Assembly (NCBI GenBank): GCA_002786065.1
Contig: NHNY01000005.1
Coordinates: forward strand, 434,001 to 498,000
Origin: Microcyclospora pomicola
Lineage: Eukaryota > Ascomycota > Dothideomycetes > Capnodiales
DNA length: 64,000 nucleotides
Reading direction: 5' to 3'
Below are positions 42,804-54,573 of this stretch, one piece after another. The notes under the pieces were generated by a model that was not told the origin of the DNA, searched no databases, and worked only from the letters and a program-made list of their open reading frames with translations. The position numbers and the translations under genes were made by a program. How positions within the stretch are numbered: the stretch's first letter is position 1; each line of letters opens with the position of its first letter.

Positions 42804-45101
42804 ATGGCGGCCAACATTCTCCCCGACCTAGACGCGCAGTTGGCATCGCTCAATCAGTTGAAGCCACCGGGCGCGAGTAAAGGGAAGATCAACTACATCA
42901 CCCAGCTGTGCATCAACAACGTCCAGGTAAGCGCACAATCAAGCACCAGGACATGTACGGACGCAAGTTCTTGACTAACGCTCCTTTGGTAGACCGAATC
43001 TAGCATTGTCCAATCCCTATATCGCGCGCTGAAGAAAGCCCCTGTCACCCACAAGCTCGGCGCATTGTACGTGATTGACAGTGTCGTAAGACAATGGATC
43101 GATAAGGCAAAGCAAGCCGGACAGCAGCTCAATTTTGATGGCCGTGGAGAGCCAGGGACGTATTCCGCTGGCGTGAAGCGCGTGACCGAGCTCATGCCTG
43201 CCCTTTTCGACGACATCGTTAAAGGTCTTCCGTCCGAGCAGAAACCAAAGCTTGAGAACGTCATAGGAATTTGGGAGAAGGGTAGCACGTTCCCGATGAA
43301 GCTGCTCGCGGAGTTCAGAGCACGGCTAAATGATCAGTCTGCGACTGCAAATGGCGCCCACTCCCCTGTAAAGCCGCAATCTGCTGGGAAGTTCACAGCA
43401 CCTGTTCCAAGTCGGCCTGTGTATACGCCCGTCGGGTACCCACCTGAGTCGTTGCGCGAGCAGGGTTTGATAGCCTTGACAGGTGAGCAGAATGGGCATA
43501 GCAGATCCTCCACATCGCTGGCACCCCAACCTCAACATGCTCCAGCACCACAATCTGTGCCTCAAGCCTCTGCTCCACCAAGCGACGTGAACAGCATCTT
43601 AGCCGCCCTCGCCAATGCCGCCCCGAAGCCAGCGGTATCAACACCAGCACCAGTGGCAGCACCTCCGCCAATGCATCAACTTCCGCCTGAGCTGGCTGCA
43701 CTCTTTAGCCAGCAGAATGGCTTTCAAGCGACCATGCCACCACCTCAACCTCAGTCACAACCTCAGGCGTACCCTGCTGCACCGATGCCACCATCAATGC
43801 CACCACCAATGCAGTACCCAGGATATCCTCCGCAAGCTATGCAGCAATTCAATGGGTACCCGCCTCAGCCGCCACCTTCGGTTCCTCAAGCATATGCTGC
43901 AGCACCTCCGCCGCCTCCTCAACCTGCCCCAGCAGCTGATTTGTTAGGTCCTCTGCGAGGTATTTTGCCCCAGAACATCATCAATGATCCGGAAAAACTG
44001 GTGAAGGCTTTGAACCTACTTCAGGATCTGCAAAAGCAAGGCCTGCCCATGGAACAGTGGGGCCCAATTCTGCAGGCATTTGACCGTGACGCACCATCAT
44101 CACACCCAGTCGACTCGGCCGATCGTGGAGGATATGACAGATATGGGAATCGAGAACGCAGCAAAAGTCCCGATAATCGAGGTCGAGGTCGTGGCAGTCC
44201 CGTCTACGGATCATACGAACAAATCCGGCAAGGCAACGATGAGCATGATATGCGTGGTAACGCAGACGGCGGGCGATCACGCTACAGACAACGTTCGCCC
44301 ATGGGCATGCGCAACAGTCCCGGCCTTGGTCCTAATGTCCAGCCTAAGATCATCGAATATGACTACAGCCTTCCACCAGACCACATCAAAGTACTTTCAC
44401 GCACACTGTTCGTCGGCGGTGCAAATGGAACCCAATCAGAGATCCACCAGCTGTTTGAGCGGTTCGGTCGCGTGCAAACATGCATTGCAAACCAGCAGAA
44501 GCGTCACGCGTTTGTGAAGATGACGACACGTGCATATGCACTTGCCGCTCGAGCCGGAATGGAAGAATTGCAGAATCGCAACGACCGCGAGGCAATGTCA
44601 CTTGCTCGCCAGACGAAATGGGGAGTGGGCTTCGGACCACGCGAGTGCTGCGACTACCAGAGGGGAGAAAGCACCATCCCGATTCACAAACTCACCGATG
44701 CAGACGTCAAGTGGCTTCTGACCGCTGAATACGGTGGCACGGGCGGTAAGGCTCCAGAAGGTGGCATGGTCATTGAAGAGCCAGACATCGAGATCGGCGC
44801 AGGCGTGTCCTCGAAGGCCATGAGCAAGCGTGTGCTTCCGGATACCGGCCCACCATCGTCAGCCAAGCGGCTCAAGGACAACAAGCACAAGGGCAAATAC
44901 GAGCACCGCCACCACGACCGTGATCGTGAGTCGGGCGGTTTCGGCGGGCATGCAGGCGCTCCTCCGAACGGCGCTCCTCCACACATGGAAGCATACGGCT
45001 ACCATCGACCTGAGCCTGTGGCGGTCGCCACGCCTCCGGCGGTGCCAACATTCGGGTTTAGTCTACCCAGCATGAATGGCTCCGACGGCGCGTATCGTTA
45101 G
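42804..45101 (+). CDS. Nrd1/Seb1-type transcription termination factor (CID + RRM)
   Basis: The exons are 42804-42926 and 42993-45101, giving 743 residues. The N-terminal about 150 residues form a CTD-interacting domain: KINYITQLCINNVQ, VTHKLGALYVIDSVVRQWID and KLENVIGIWEKGSTFP. A Pro/Gln-rich linker (about 170-360) and an Arg-rich segment (DRGGYDRYGNRERSKSPDN) follow. An RRM begins near 505 with SRTLFVGGANG and RHAFVKMTTRAYALAARAG, and continues into the Seb1/Nrd1-specific module TKWGVGFGPRECCDYQRGES. Such proteins bind the RNA polymerase II CTD and nascent RNA in the nucleus to direct 3'-end formation and termination. Confidence 0.9.
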
Positions 45102-45437
45102 TGACGGAGACTCGGATCTAGTGCATGTTCCTGCGTGTGAGCGATAACTACTACGGTGCATATGGGAAGAAGGAGCGAAGGACCTAGAAGTCCATAACTC
45201 TGGCGTTTTGCATTTTTCAGCTTGCGTTTCGAGGGGTGTCTTCATCGTGCAGTGGTCCTGAAGGATCATATATTCTTGACCCTTCCTCTGCTTTCATGCT
45301 TTCCTTCTGAGCGACCTTTTGAATCAATTTTTGGAGATTATTCCACTTGCTGTAGATAATACATAGTGAACCCTACCAGCGATCCATCTCCACGTCGAAT
45401 GACTCAACACCCTTCCCATGCCACTCCAGCCCCAATC
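45102..45437. other. short convergent intergenic spacer
   Basis: These 336 bp separate two convergent stop codons. It is AT-richer than its flanks and presumably holds both 3' untranslated regions. Confidence 0.4.
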
Positions 45438-46381
45438 TCACCGCCGATCATCCGCGGCATACTTGTGATTCCAGAACCCACGTACGTGGTGGTTCGCGCC
45501 CGCCTCGTTGATGGTCTTGATCTCCACCGGCGTCAGCTTGAACGTCATGGCGCGCAGGTAATCGCTCAGCCGCTGCTCCTTGCTCGACGTCGTGATGGCC
45601 ACGATGTCCTGGTCGATGCACCACCGCAGGCTGATCTCGCCGGGCGACACGGCGTACTTCTTGGCCAGGCGCGCGAGCACGTCGTCCGCCGGCCCGCCGG
45701 CCCCCTTGGTCACCGCCGTCAGCGGCCCGTAGGCGGCCGTCGCGATGCCCTTGGCGCGGTGCAGCGCCAGCAGCTCCGGGTGCTGCAGGTACGGGTGGAA
45801 CTCGATCTGGTTGATGGCGGGCGGGGTCGTGCAGTCCTCGAGCAGCCAGCCCAGCTGCTCGGGCAGGTAGTTCGAGACCCCGATCGACTTGGCCAGGCCC
45901 TGGGCCTTGACGGCCTCCATCTGCTTCCACGCCGCCTGATGCTCGGCTTTCGTCTCGGCGAAGAACGGCGCGTGGATCAGGTACAGGTCGACGTAGCTCA
46001 GCTGCAGCTTCTTCAGGCTGGCGGCCAGCGCGGCGGGGATGTCGGCGATGTTGGGCAGCACCTTGGTCGTGACGAAGAGCTTGTCGCGCGACACGCCCGA
46101 CGCCTTGATCGCGGCCCCCAGCTCCGTCTCCGTCTTGTAGACTTCCGCGCCGTCCAGGTGGTGGTAGTCCAGGCTGATGGCCAGCTTGGTCGCGTCGATG
46201 CAGGCTTGGTCCAGCTTGGATTCGTCGCCGGACTTGTACCATGCGGTGCCGGTGCCGTAGCCCAGCTGGAGGGATTAATTAGTGGGTGGCGGGTATACAG
46301 TGGGAGAGGAGATCATACCATGGGGATGCTGTTGCCATCGTTCAGCTTGAGGTTGGGTATGGGGGTGTGGATGTGAGCCAT
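45438..46381 (-). CDS. aldo/keto reductase (Gcy1/Ypr1-like group)
   Basis: The exons are 46381-46319 and 46265-45438, giving 296 residues. The 53-nt intron joins NGNSIPM-type sequence (here LNDGNSIPM) to LGYGTGTAWYKSG in phase. The AKR tetrad is visible: Asp and Tyr in YHHLDGAEVYKTE, Lys in LFVTTKVLP, and His in VDLYLIHAPFF. Later motifs are KSIGVSNYLPEQL, INQIEFHPYLQ, GIATAAYGPLT and IVAITTSSKEQRLSDYL (NADPH binding). It is a soluble monomeric NADPH-dependent carbonyl reductase, with unknown substrate. The coding region is much GC-richer at third positions than the flanks, which opens a long antisense frame on the + strand that I reject. Confidence 0.9.
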
Positions 46382-47903
46382 GATGATAATGTTGCGCGGA
46401 TTGTGAGGTTCAGAACGTTCGCGTGTAATTATCTAAGTCCAATGCTGTTCCCGACCAATCGATCAAAAAGACACAGCTGGTATTCTGAGTCAATTCTATA
46501 CTGTGGTAGTGAACACAATAGATGGAACGTCAGACGCCACTGGAAGCAGTTGGGGTCTGTTGCACGTGGTAAATGGCGGGCAGGAGTTGAAGCAGGATGA
46601 TGCAAGTGGGGTAGTGAGGCGTGGGCCACGCGTGTCGGGAGCGCGTACTGTATGTATACTGCAATAAAGCGGTAGACATCTCATCACTATGACAATCTTG
46701 CAATTCTCTTCAGTCCTTGCCTAGCGTATGAATATGATGAATGGTTTTTTGTGCTTGGTGATGGGCCATGACCGACCGAAGACTTCATGTTCAGGGATGG
46801 TGCAGGGAAGAATGTTTCGAACCCCGGCCCAAGATGGGAGAAGTGGAAGCGATACCTTGGAACAGGAGATTCGGCGCGTGTTGGCGGCATGAACTGGATA
46901 GAGGGTCGCTATCTTTACTTGATCCATACTCTATAGAAAAGGTATGGTATGTATATCTAGATTGTGCTCATGTGTTTGTACCGCTACCTCAGCATAAGAT
47001 AACAAGACACCTCAACCTCTCGGTGTTGAAGTGTCAAGCTCGTCATGCAGCCTCGTCAGGCCGATGATCTATCTAGATCTCGCGTAACTTGGAGAGATCT
47101 TGACGCCTCAGCTGAGATCGATGTGTCCTGACGAGCGATAGTCCTCTCGATATTATTGCTATGGTTGTCGAGTGTGCACGGTGTCGGACATCTAATCACC
47201 ACAAAGGGGCGGATTGGGCGCTAAAGCCAGTATTGCTCAACGTCTGCGTGTGACGTCGGGTTTGCTGTGAGGATTGTCAGCACCCTGGTCAGCTACATGT
47301 CTGCTGCAGCACATCCGCTGCCCTCGCTGGTCTCATCAGACGAATAGTCCAGCAGTCCAGCGATGATAGAAGGAACGTCCGAAGTCTTTATACAAGCAGA
47401 TTCTTGAGGTCAGGCCGAGCTGAACAATCAGCATCCGCGTCTGCCCTTGACGTGGACTGATCGCCCGCACAGGCCGCTATCGATCTTTTTTAGACTCTCG
47501 CCAAACATCCGCAGCAGCAGCTGGGCCAACCGCCTCGTTTCGCCTCTGAGACTTCCTTCTCTTCTCTCGCCATTATCACCACCTTTCATCCTGCGGTGTG
47601 CCCTATCCGTTCACCACATCAGCATATTTACCAGCCATTCCTCGCATGCATTGGTGGGCTGCTGGCTGAGACAGAACGGCGCTGGAAGCGCGGCATACGT
47701 GCTGCTTACGAGAACTCCCGGTTGTCCCGGTTTTGCCTGTTCCCACCACGCGCTCCACCAGGATTCTCTTTCACCTCGACCAAAAGGCTCTGTCTAGATT
47801 TAGGACCGAGGGTCTTGATCAAAGACTCGTTTCGGCTGTTTGCTGAACATCTGCCGCGCATATACGCAATTGCGTGGTGGTTTAACGCGCACGACGGCTA
47901 GTC
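46382..47903. other. divergent spacer with CT-rich leader
   Basis: This 1.5-kb region lies between divergent genes. From about 47480 to 47650 it is pyrimidine-rich and probably holds the promoter and leader of the DUF2985 gene. An open frame without ATG ends two bases before that gene's ATG. I recognise no gene or repeat. Confidence 0.4.
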
Positions 47904-50027
47904 ATGGCCGACTATTTCAACTTCAGCTCCAACTCTCCACGGAGGCGGGATAACAATGCCGTCACGCAAGATCGGCTGAACGCGCCTCTTCCACCTAACC
48001 CGGGTGGAAGACCGCGGCCTTCGTACATGGGTTCCGTCGAGAACATGCGCATGCCATCAAACATCCGGATTCGTAGATTACCATCATATGCCCCGGAGAC
48101 CACCGCGTCACGACCGACCAGTGCCCAGAACCCACCCACTCCACTTCACGACGAGGATGATGAGTTCGATAACAGCGGACGTCGTAGGAGTATGTCCGCG
48201 CCGCAGCGTTATGGCGAGGGAGGTCTCGCGCCACCTGCTCTAGATCTTTCGCGGCAACGAACAGGCGACTCCGTGATGCAGACCATCACAGAAGGTGTAT
48301 CGTCCAACCGACATCAATCGACTCTACATCCCGGATATCCAGAACCTCAGGAAACGCCTCTGTCCACCGTCGGTAGCGTAAATGAAGAATTCCCACGCTT
48401 CGATGGTTCCGGACTCGCTACGCCAGGTGCTTCTAATGTCATGCATAGCGCTGGTCATGCTGCGCAGAAGAGCCGTGGCGTTGGTCGCAGCAGAGGGAAC
48501 ACTGCAGCATCACGAGACTCTGGCAGTCAGTATGGTCAAGGCGAAGGCAACTATGATTCCGATGTTGTCGATTTCCTTGATCTGATAGGTAATACATATC
48601 TGTGATCGTTGTATACTCATCGCTAACACGCTGCAGACCCGGAAGTTAGGACAATTGGCACCCTTACTAACCTACAAAACTCTCTCTTCGTCCCAGACCT
48701 TGGAAGTCTGTTAAACCGAAGACCCACATACGATATTTCTTCAAGACGACCGACCACCGGTGATTCCAAGGGTCTCCGTGCACGAGCAGGAACGCGCGCC
48801 AGCCAACGCCCACTTACTCAGAGGCTTTCGACTATCGCTCAAGACAAGAAGGATGGCGAGAGTGGCGACATTGAGATGCAAGTACCACGCCGCACAAAAT
48901 CCGTCTCTTCACAGCTGAGCGATAGCCGTTTCGCTGTGCTTCCCCACGGTGTGAGTCTGGACGGCTGGACCGACGAGGAGGTTGAGGAATTGAATGACCA
49001 CGTCCGGCATCTGCTACATTCGCGCAAAGAAGGGTTCAAGCGTAGCTGGAAAGGTTTTCGGCAGTACATCAGCAAACCCCTCGGCCTTTTCGTGTTCATC
49101 TACGCAACATGTGTAACGTTGTTCGGTGCGGCCTGGGTGTTTGGCCTGATCGGCTGGATCTACGTCGGCAACAAACAGAACTATGTCATCAACATCATCG
49201 ACAATGTGTTAGTCGCACTTTTTGCCTTGATGGGCGACGGGCTGGCGCCATTCCGAGCTGTGGATACTTATCATATGTGCTTCATCGCCCACTACCATCA
49301 TTTGACATGGCGGTTGCGAAATGAGCAAGCGCTGCCTGGGCTTGTGGATCACAACGATCTGCCTGGCAGACGAGTGGACCCTGGCGAGATGGAGGATGCG
49401 ATCGACAAGGCGGAGACGGCGGAGTATTCTGTCTTGTCCATTCGACAACAAAAACGTCTACAATATCACCAGGCCAAATTCAACAAAGCACATACTTTCT
49501 ACCGGCCCCACGAGACTCCAACGCATCATGCGTTTCCCCTACGCCTTCTGGTTGCGGTTGTCGTGTTGTTGGATTGCCACAGCATGTTCCAGGTCGCCCT
49601 CGGCAGCTGTACCTGGTCCATCGATTACAGAGTCCGTCCTCAGGCATTAACGGCCACCATCCTCGCGTGTTCTATAACCTGCAACATCATGGCGGGTGTC
49701 ATCATCAGCATTGGCGACCACCGCACCCGAAAGAAGGATGTTCTCGAGCGAATCTTCCGCCAGAACATCACGGAACAGGCCCTCCGCGACGTGCAGCGAA
49801 AGCACACGGATCGTGAGCTTGCGGTGACCGTGGACCTTGACATGCTCGCGGAGGCCCCTCAAGATGGTAGCGCGCCGCCCAAGAAGCCTGAGAAGCTGAT
49901 GGATCCGCGCCACAGCATGGACGCCAGACGCAGCATGGATATTCGCAGGAGTATGGAGGCCAAGCGCACGCTAGACGTTGACCGGGTTCTGGCTGAGAAC
50001 AGGAATGTAAAACGGAAGGAGTTGTGA
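47904..50027 (+). CDS. DUF2985-type fungal integral membrane protein
   Basis: The exons are 47904-48588 and 48637-50027, giving 691 residues. The 48-nt intron has GTAATA, CTAAC and CAG signals. The first about 350 residues are disordered, Ser/Arg/Pro-rich and likely cytosolic. A membrane part follows: PLGLFVFIYATCVTLFGAAW and VFGLIGWIYV, then NIIDNVLVALFALMGDGLAP, and later LLVAVVVLLDCHSMFQVALG and LTATILACSITCNIMAGVII. This layout matches the fungal DUF2985 family of unknown function. The C-terminus contains a short tandem of D-x-R-x-SMD/RSM motifs (HSMDARRSMDIRRSMEAKR). The location (plasma or vacuolar membrane) is not known. Confidence 0.75.
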
Positions 50028-50564
50028 GTCTGGGAGAGGCAGTGATGGTACACCAGCCGTAGGTAGTCTACTTTAATTGTAATATGCTTTCTTTGGCGAC
50101 CATGCTTTCTGGATCTCAGGGGCGCAAATATGAAGGTTCACACCGAATGCCGACTCAAGAATCAGATCTTGACCTAGAAGTTATGTTTCATCTCTTCGGG
50201 TAAGCCTGTTGACTCGGGTACCACACTACGACAACAGTTCACTCTATGTGATCTCTCAATCGCAAGTCAAGTGAAGTCACCGCCCAGCCTCTGCGCCTTG
50301 AAGTGGCAAACAACCCTGTTGGGGCGCAGACATGGACCGGCCGGCTGCCTGACGCTAGACCGCATGCCGCCGCTTCCTGCCTGTTTCGAACATCAACTGG
50401 CGACAATTTATATATTCCACGCTGTTTGCTTGCGAGTTCTGTGACAACACCATCGCTCTTTCACACTTTCCCCAACTTTTCAACAGGCATCTGTTCTCCA
50501 GAAGCCCCTTTCAGTCAACCAGCTGCTTGTGATTCGGGATCCTCATCAAGCACGATCCACAACC
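50028..50564. other. intergenic: promoter and leader of the BRCT gene
   Basis: This 537-bp spacer lies between two tandem + genes. A CT-rich stretch (about 50440-50500) precedes the start, as usual for fungal core promoters. Nothing else is seen. Confidence 0.4.
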
Positions 50565-51340
50565 ATGGCGTCGCAAGTCTTCGTCGTCGTGTACAAGAAC
50601 AAGAAGGGCGTCGAGGCGTTGGCGACGGTGCACAGTTCCCGCGCGGAAGCTGATGACGCCGCCGCCGCGCTCGGTGATTCGGCCGTCGTCAAGGAGATGA
50701 GCATTGGTGCCAAAGCTACAGGCAAGGCGTAGGTCTTCACGATGATCCAGGATCACTCTTGTACTGATCCGCGAACTAACACGGCTTCGAAAAGCAAGGC
50801 CAAAAAGACCAAGGAAGTCGTCGAGGACGAGGAAGATGACGAGATGATGATCGACGAGGAGGAAGAAGCGCCGACGAAACCGGCGAAGAAGACCAAGGCC
50901 GCTCCGAAGAAGAACAACGACAAGAAGTCGATTCCGGACGGCAAGCCGGACGCGCTCGAGGGGTTGACGTTGCTGTTCACCGGCACGTTTGAGTCGATGG
51001 ATCGTGCTACGTGCGAGGTTCGTGATCTACCTATCTTCACCATCCAGTCACACATTGCAAGTGTGCTAGCATGACAACCTGACTGACACTCGTGCAGGCC
51101 GCCGCAATCCACTACGGCGCGACCATCACGAAGAAGCTCGACGAGACCGACTACATCGTCCTCGGGGTCCGCGCGGGCCAGAAGAAGCTCGACGAGATCG
51201 AGGAGAAGCAGCTCGACACCATCACCGAGACCGAGTTCTTCCAGCTGCTCAAGAACGGCGTCTCGGCGGACAAGCGCCGGCAGATGAGCAACCGGGCCGC
51301 GGAGGTTGACGAGCCTGTCAAGAAGAAGGCGAAGAAATGA
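50565..51340 (+). CDS. small BRCT-domain protein
   Basis: The exons are 50565-50728, 50795-51017 and 51098-51340, giving 209 residues. All joins are in phase, and the first intron uses an uncommon GTAGGT donor. Residues 1-55 (MASQVFVVVYKNKKGVEALA and on) form a small folded-looking module. Next comes a linker with an acidic run (VEDEEDDEMMIDEEEE) and then Lys/Pro-rich sequence. The C-terminal half is a BRCT domain: LEGLTLLFTGTFESMDR, AAIHYGATITKKLDETDYIV and LGVRAGQKKLDEIEEKQ, ending FFQLLKNG. It resembles the BRCT of replication factor C large subunit and DNA ligases but stands alone. A nuclear, DNA-repair or replication role is inferred. It ends in a basic KKKAKK tail. Confidence 0.82.
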
Positions 51341-52260
51341 AGGGTCATCAGCGACATGAGTTGACTTTTCGCCAGTGTCGTGCACTGCTTTCTATCGACG
51401 CTGACCGCTTGTGTCTTTATGCGCGTGGGAAAGTGGCGTGCTTCGCTCGAATGACGCTGGGAAGATTTGTGGAATACGACATGTGGAATAACGACGTCGA
51501 CGAAGGGATTTTGCTTCCATTTCCAGCATTGCGTCGGCGTTACTGGCTCTCTCGATCTTAAGACTGTTTTCTCGCATCAGCACTAGCATGAGCAAGCAGA
51601 ATCAATGAAGCGCGAAACTCACCTAAGCGTTTGCATCATCCCAATTTCCACCTCCGTGCGTGCTCGTATTTACATTCCAGTCTCGCAGTAGCTGTATCAG
51701 CATGGATTCTCTCCGCGCAATGACCGTCTGTCCTACCAAAATCCGGAAGCTCTAATGAGAAAGATAAGTTCGTCATATCACGTAGCATGAACTCCGTAAA
51801 AGTCTATACATGTGCTGAAGCACGGAAGGAAGAAAAAGAAATGCGTTGAGAATCATATAGTCTACCTGTCCCAGGGCACCCGCACATCAAGACCCGAAAG
51901 GGGTGTGTCCCCTCCTCGCCTCGCCGAGCTCAGTGTGGACGTTCAGCAAAGATCGTCGTCAGGTTGGATCACCCGTCTTGTGGCCCCACCATGCAACAGT
52001 GCCCGGCCGGCTCGGAGCCTCGTCGGCAGCTTTGCAGTGGATCCTGGTCATGATCTGAACATGTGTTGACTATCGCCTGAAGCGCATCGCATGGTGCGTG
52101 CAAGGTGGAATCCAAACGTGCGAAAGACCCAAGTGTAGTTTGAAAAAAGATTGGTATCGCTGTTCTCCTGAGTCAGGTTGGTGCATGCGTGATTGCCGAC
52201 GCGATTCAAATGACTCTCCGCTCCTTCTCGCCCTCCCTATTCTCTCCTTTCCGCCCTGTC
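51341..52260. other. intergenic, convergent 3' ends
   Basis: These 920 bp lie between convergent genes. Only short frames without coding character occur. No repeat or RNA gene is recognised. Confidence 0.4.
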
Positions 52261-54573
52261 TTAGCATGAGTATCGCGCATGCCGCGCTTCGCGCAGCTCG
52301 AGATCCGGGATCCCAGATGCCGCACACGTCCGGCACTCGGCTTCGGTGGCGCCGTAGTGGTACTCGGGCTCGACGTTGGTGGGGAGGAAGGCCCATTCCT
52401 CGCGCAGTTGCTGGCCTTCCATTCGAGCCTGCTTCGCGGCCCGTGCGATGAGCTCGTTGGCGGTGGGTACGGCAGGCTCTTCCGGTTCGTAGGGCCGTTT
52501 CTTTGATTGGGTCTGCATAGTGGTTGCAGGCTGGTTCTTAACTCTGCGATGGGCACGCTGTGGTGGGTTGCGTGGTTGTGGTGTTGCGTAGGGATTCGGA
52601 AGCCAAGCTCGCGCGCCATTCGGGGGTGGATAGTTGAGAGGCCGCGGTGGTGGTACCAAGGGCGTGTTTGCTGGTTGGTAGGCTTGTGCGACAGTCTGCA
52701 CAGATGCTCGTTGCTCCGGGACAGGCGTTGTCGCACATAGTGGAGCAGGTTTTGGAGCCTGAGCCAGACTTGGTGGTGTAGCGCTAGTCTGTGATTCTAG
52801 GACCTCGACTATAGGAACCGGCGTCCTACACAGATCCGTCGATTCTTGCTGTGGCGACTGATGTGATTCGTTGAGGAGTGGGCCGGGAAACATTGTGTAT
52901 GTTGGCAATTGCGAGCTTGATGGTTGATGATCAGGAGACTCTCGTAGGTCGATGGGAGTATCAAACAAGCCGGCATGGTTGGACAAATCCTGTGTAGCCG
53001 GCACAGCGGAGGACTTCACACTTGTCAGAGGAGCATGTGACATGTCGACGCGTTCCTCGACCGGATGGTCAAATTCACCGCTGGTGGGAGAATCACGTGT
53101 CAGGTCGATAGACACAGTAGCTGAAGTGGACGCTGGAAAGTGCTGCGTTGGAAGTCGAGTGTGAGTAGTAGGCAAGGCGGGAGGTCCTTGGACGCTTTGA
53201 TTGATTCTGGTTCTTTCTGAAGGCCTTGTGCCAACGAGATCGCTGGCGCTTGTACGACGGATCACACTTTTCGATCGAGACAAGTACAGTGCAGCATCTG
53301 GTCTTCGCTCTGGTATAGCTCCAGCCTGAGTCTTGAGCATACCACTCGTAGGGACTTGCTTAGCGGTGTCGCTATTTTTGCGATGAGCGCTGAGCGAGGT
53401 GACGTTGATAGCCACAGCTGGCTGTTTACTGTACGGTCTTGGTTCTGCTACTCCTAGGTTCACCGAAGGGGAACGCGCATATTGTCGGGAATCTACGTTT
53501 GTTGTAATGATTTCAGGTGAAGAATAATCGGTAACACTGCTAGTGGAGATGTTGGTGCTTGGGCTATGTTGTGAGGCAGATGATTGCAATCCAGGCGGCG
53601 TATAGAAATGAGGGCTCATGTGAGCATGTGCTAGCGGCATGGTGTTCAACTGTGGAAAAGCCGTATTTGGTCTCGCATATGAGCCTAGCGGGGAAGAACG
53701 TTGTTGAAAACCTTGCTGCTGCTGATTATGGAGTTGTGTCCGGCGACGTTCTTGCTCCATATGATGTTGAGACTGCTCACTGAATGACCAGTCGATCTGC
53801 CCTGGTGGAAGGTACGTATCTAGATCTGAGAGAGGGTGATGGGCGAAATGCTGGCGGTTGAACTGCGGAGACGCCATATTAATGACTGGTGCGGTGGCGA
53901 GATGGCGTTGCGGTCTTGGGGAGTATAACTCGGATGATCTGTCATGATATTGACGATCTATGTCAGGAAGCTGCCCTGATCTAGCCGAAGGTGTGCGATT
54001 GTTCATCGTAGTGCGCAGCGGCTGTTGTTGAGCTGTGTTGTTTCGAGTAGCACCATGCACGCTTGATGGGACCTGTTGGAATTGAACGCCAGATTGAACT
54101 GGTAGTTGATAGTAGGGGTTATACCAAGCGGCTGCCGGTTCTCCATAATGCCGATGATTCACCGTCACAGCTGAAGGCATCGCAGAATTTCTGCCATGCG
54201 TCGTTGCACGGGACCTTTGTTGGGAAGGCAGATCAGTTCCAGCATACGAGGCCTGTCGTGTGGTATCCGCCATGTTGAAAGCTTGCCTCGTCGAGGATTG
54301 TGAGTCGTGAAAAGCATGTCCAACAGGATGAAGCTGCTGAATTTGTGGTATGGCTGGTGACCAGAACGACATGTCGGTTAGTCGAGACTGCGAATCGCTC
54401 CAAGCCGGCACTTGTTGCGAAAAGTTGTCCATAGCGGGCAAAGACTGGTAGGCTTGAGTGGACACTCCAATACCGAGCAAAGCTCCATCGATATCACCAG
54501 CAGGTGCAGCGGAGAAGTTACACTGATTGCCAGGCGCTGCAAAAGACATGGTCCTCGGGTTGACCATGATCAT
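52261..54573 (-). CDS. Gln/Ser/Pro-rich disordered protein of unknown function
   Basis: A single exon encodes 770 residues. The first ATG is at 54573 (MIMVNPRTMSFAAPGNQ); the ATG at the ninth codon is an alternative. Almost the whole protein is low-complexity Gln/Ser/Pro/His-rich sequence without predicted structure. Only the last about 70 residues look ordered: a basic KKRPYEPEEP, a helix ANELIARAAKQARMEGQQL, then EYHYGATEAECRTCAAS and a terminal Cys. The CxxC in that tail, with another Cys at the end, could bind metal, but this is speculative. The polar composition fits a transcriptional regulator or RNA-granule protein. No family is recognised. Confidence 0.7.
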   Translation of the reverse strand: MIMVNPRTMSFAAPGNQCNFSAAPAGDIDGALLGIGVSTQAYQSLPAMDNFSQQVPAWSDSQSRLTDMSFWSPAIPQIQQLHPVGHAFHDSQSSTRQAFNMADTTRQASYAGTDLPSQQRSRATTHGRNSAMPSAVTVNHRHYGEPAAAWYNPYYQLPVQSGVQFQQVPSSVHGATRNNTAQQQPLRTTMNNRTPSARSGQLPDIDRQYHDRSSELYSPRPQRHLATAPVINMASPQFNRQHFAHHPLSDLDTYLPPGQIDWSFSEQSQHHMEQERRRTQLHNQQQQGFQQRSSPLGSYARPNTAFPQLNTMPLAHAHMSPHFYTPPGLQSSASQHSPSTNISTSSVTDYSSPEIITTNVDSRQYARSPSVNLGVAEPRPYSKQPAVAINVTSLSAHRKNSDTAKQVPTSGMLKTQAGAIPERRPDAALYLSRSKSVIRRTSASDLVGTRPSERTRINQSVQGPPALPTTHTRLPTQHFPASTSATVSIDLTRDSPTSGEFDHPVEERVDMSHAPLTSVKSSAVPATQDLSNHAGLFDTPIDLRESPDHQPSSSQLPTYTMFPGPLLNESHQSPQQESTDLCRTPVPIVEVLESQTSATPPSLAQAPKPAPLCATTPVPEQRASVQTVAQAYQPANTPLVPPPRPLNYPPPNGARAWLPNPYATPQPRNPPQRAHRRVKNQPATTMQTQSKKRPYEPEEPAVPTANELIARAAKQARMEGQQLREEWAFLPTNVEPEYHYGATEAECRTCAASGIPDLELREARHARYSC

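Noticed and set aside
45366-46376. 336-codon open frame on the + strand opposite the aldo/keto reductase
   Set aside because: It is the exact antisense of a clearly conserved AKR gene; the frame is open only because of very high GC at third positions.
47596-47901. Frame of about 100 codons ending two bases before the DUF2985 start codon
   Set aside because: It begins at GTG, not ATG, and lies in a CT-rich leader; treated as chance, though an upstream-ORF role cannot be excluded.
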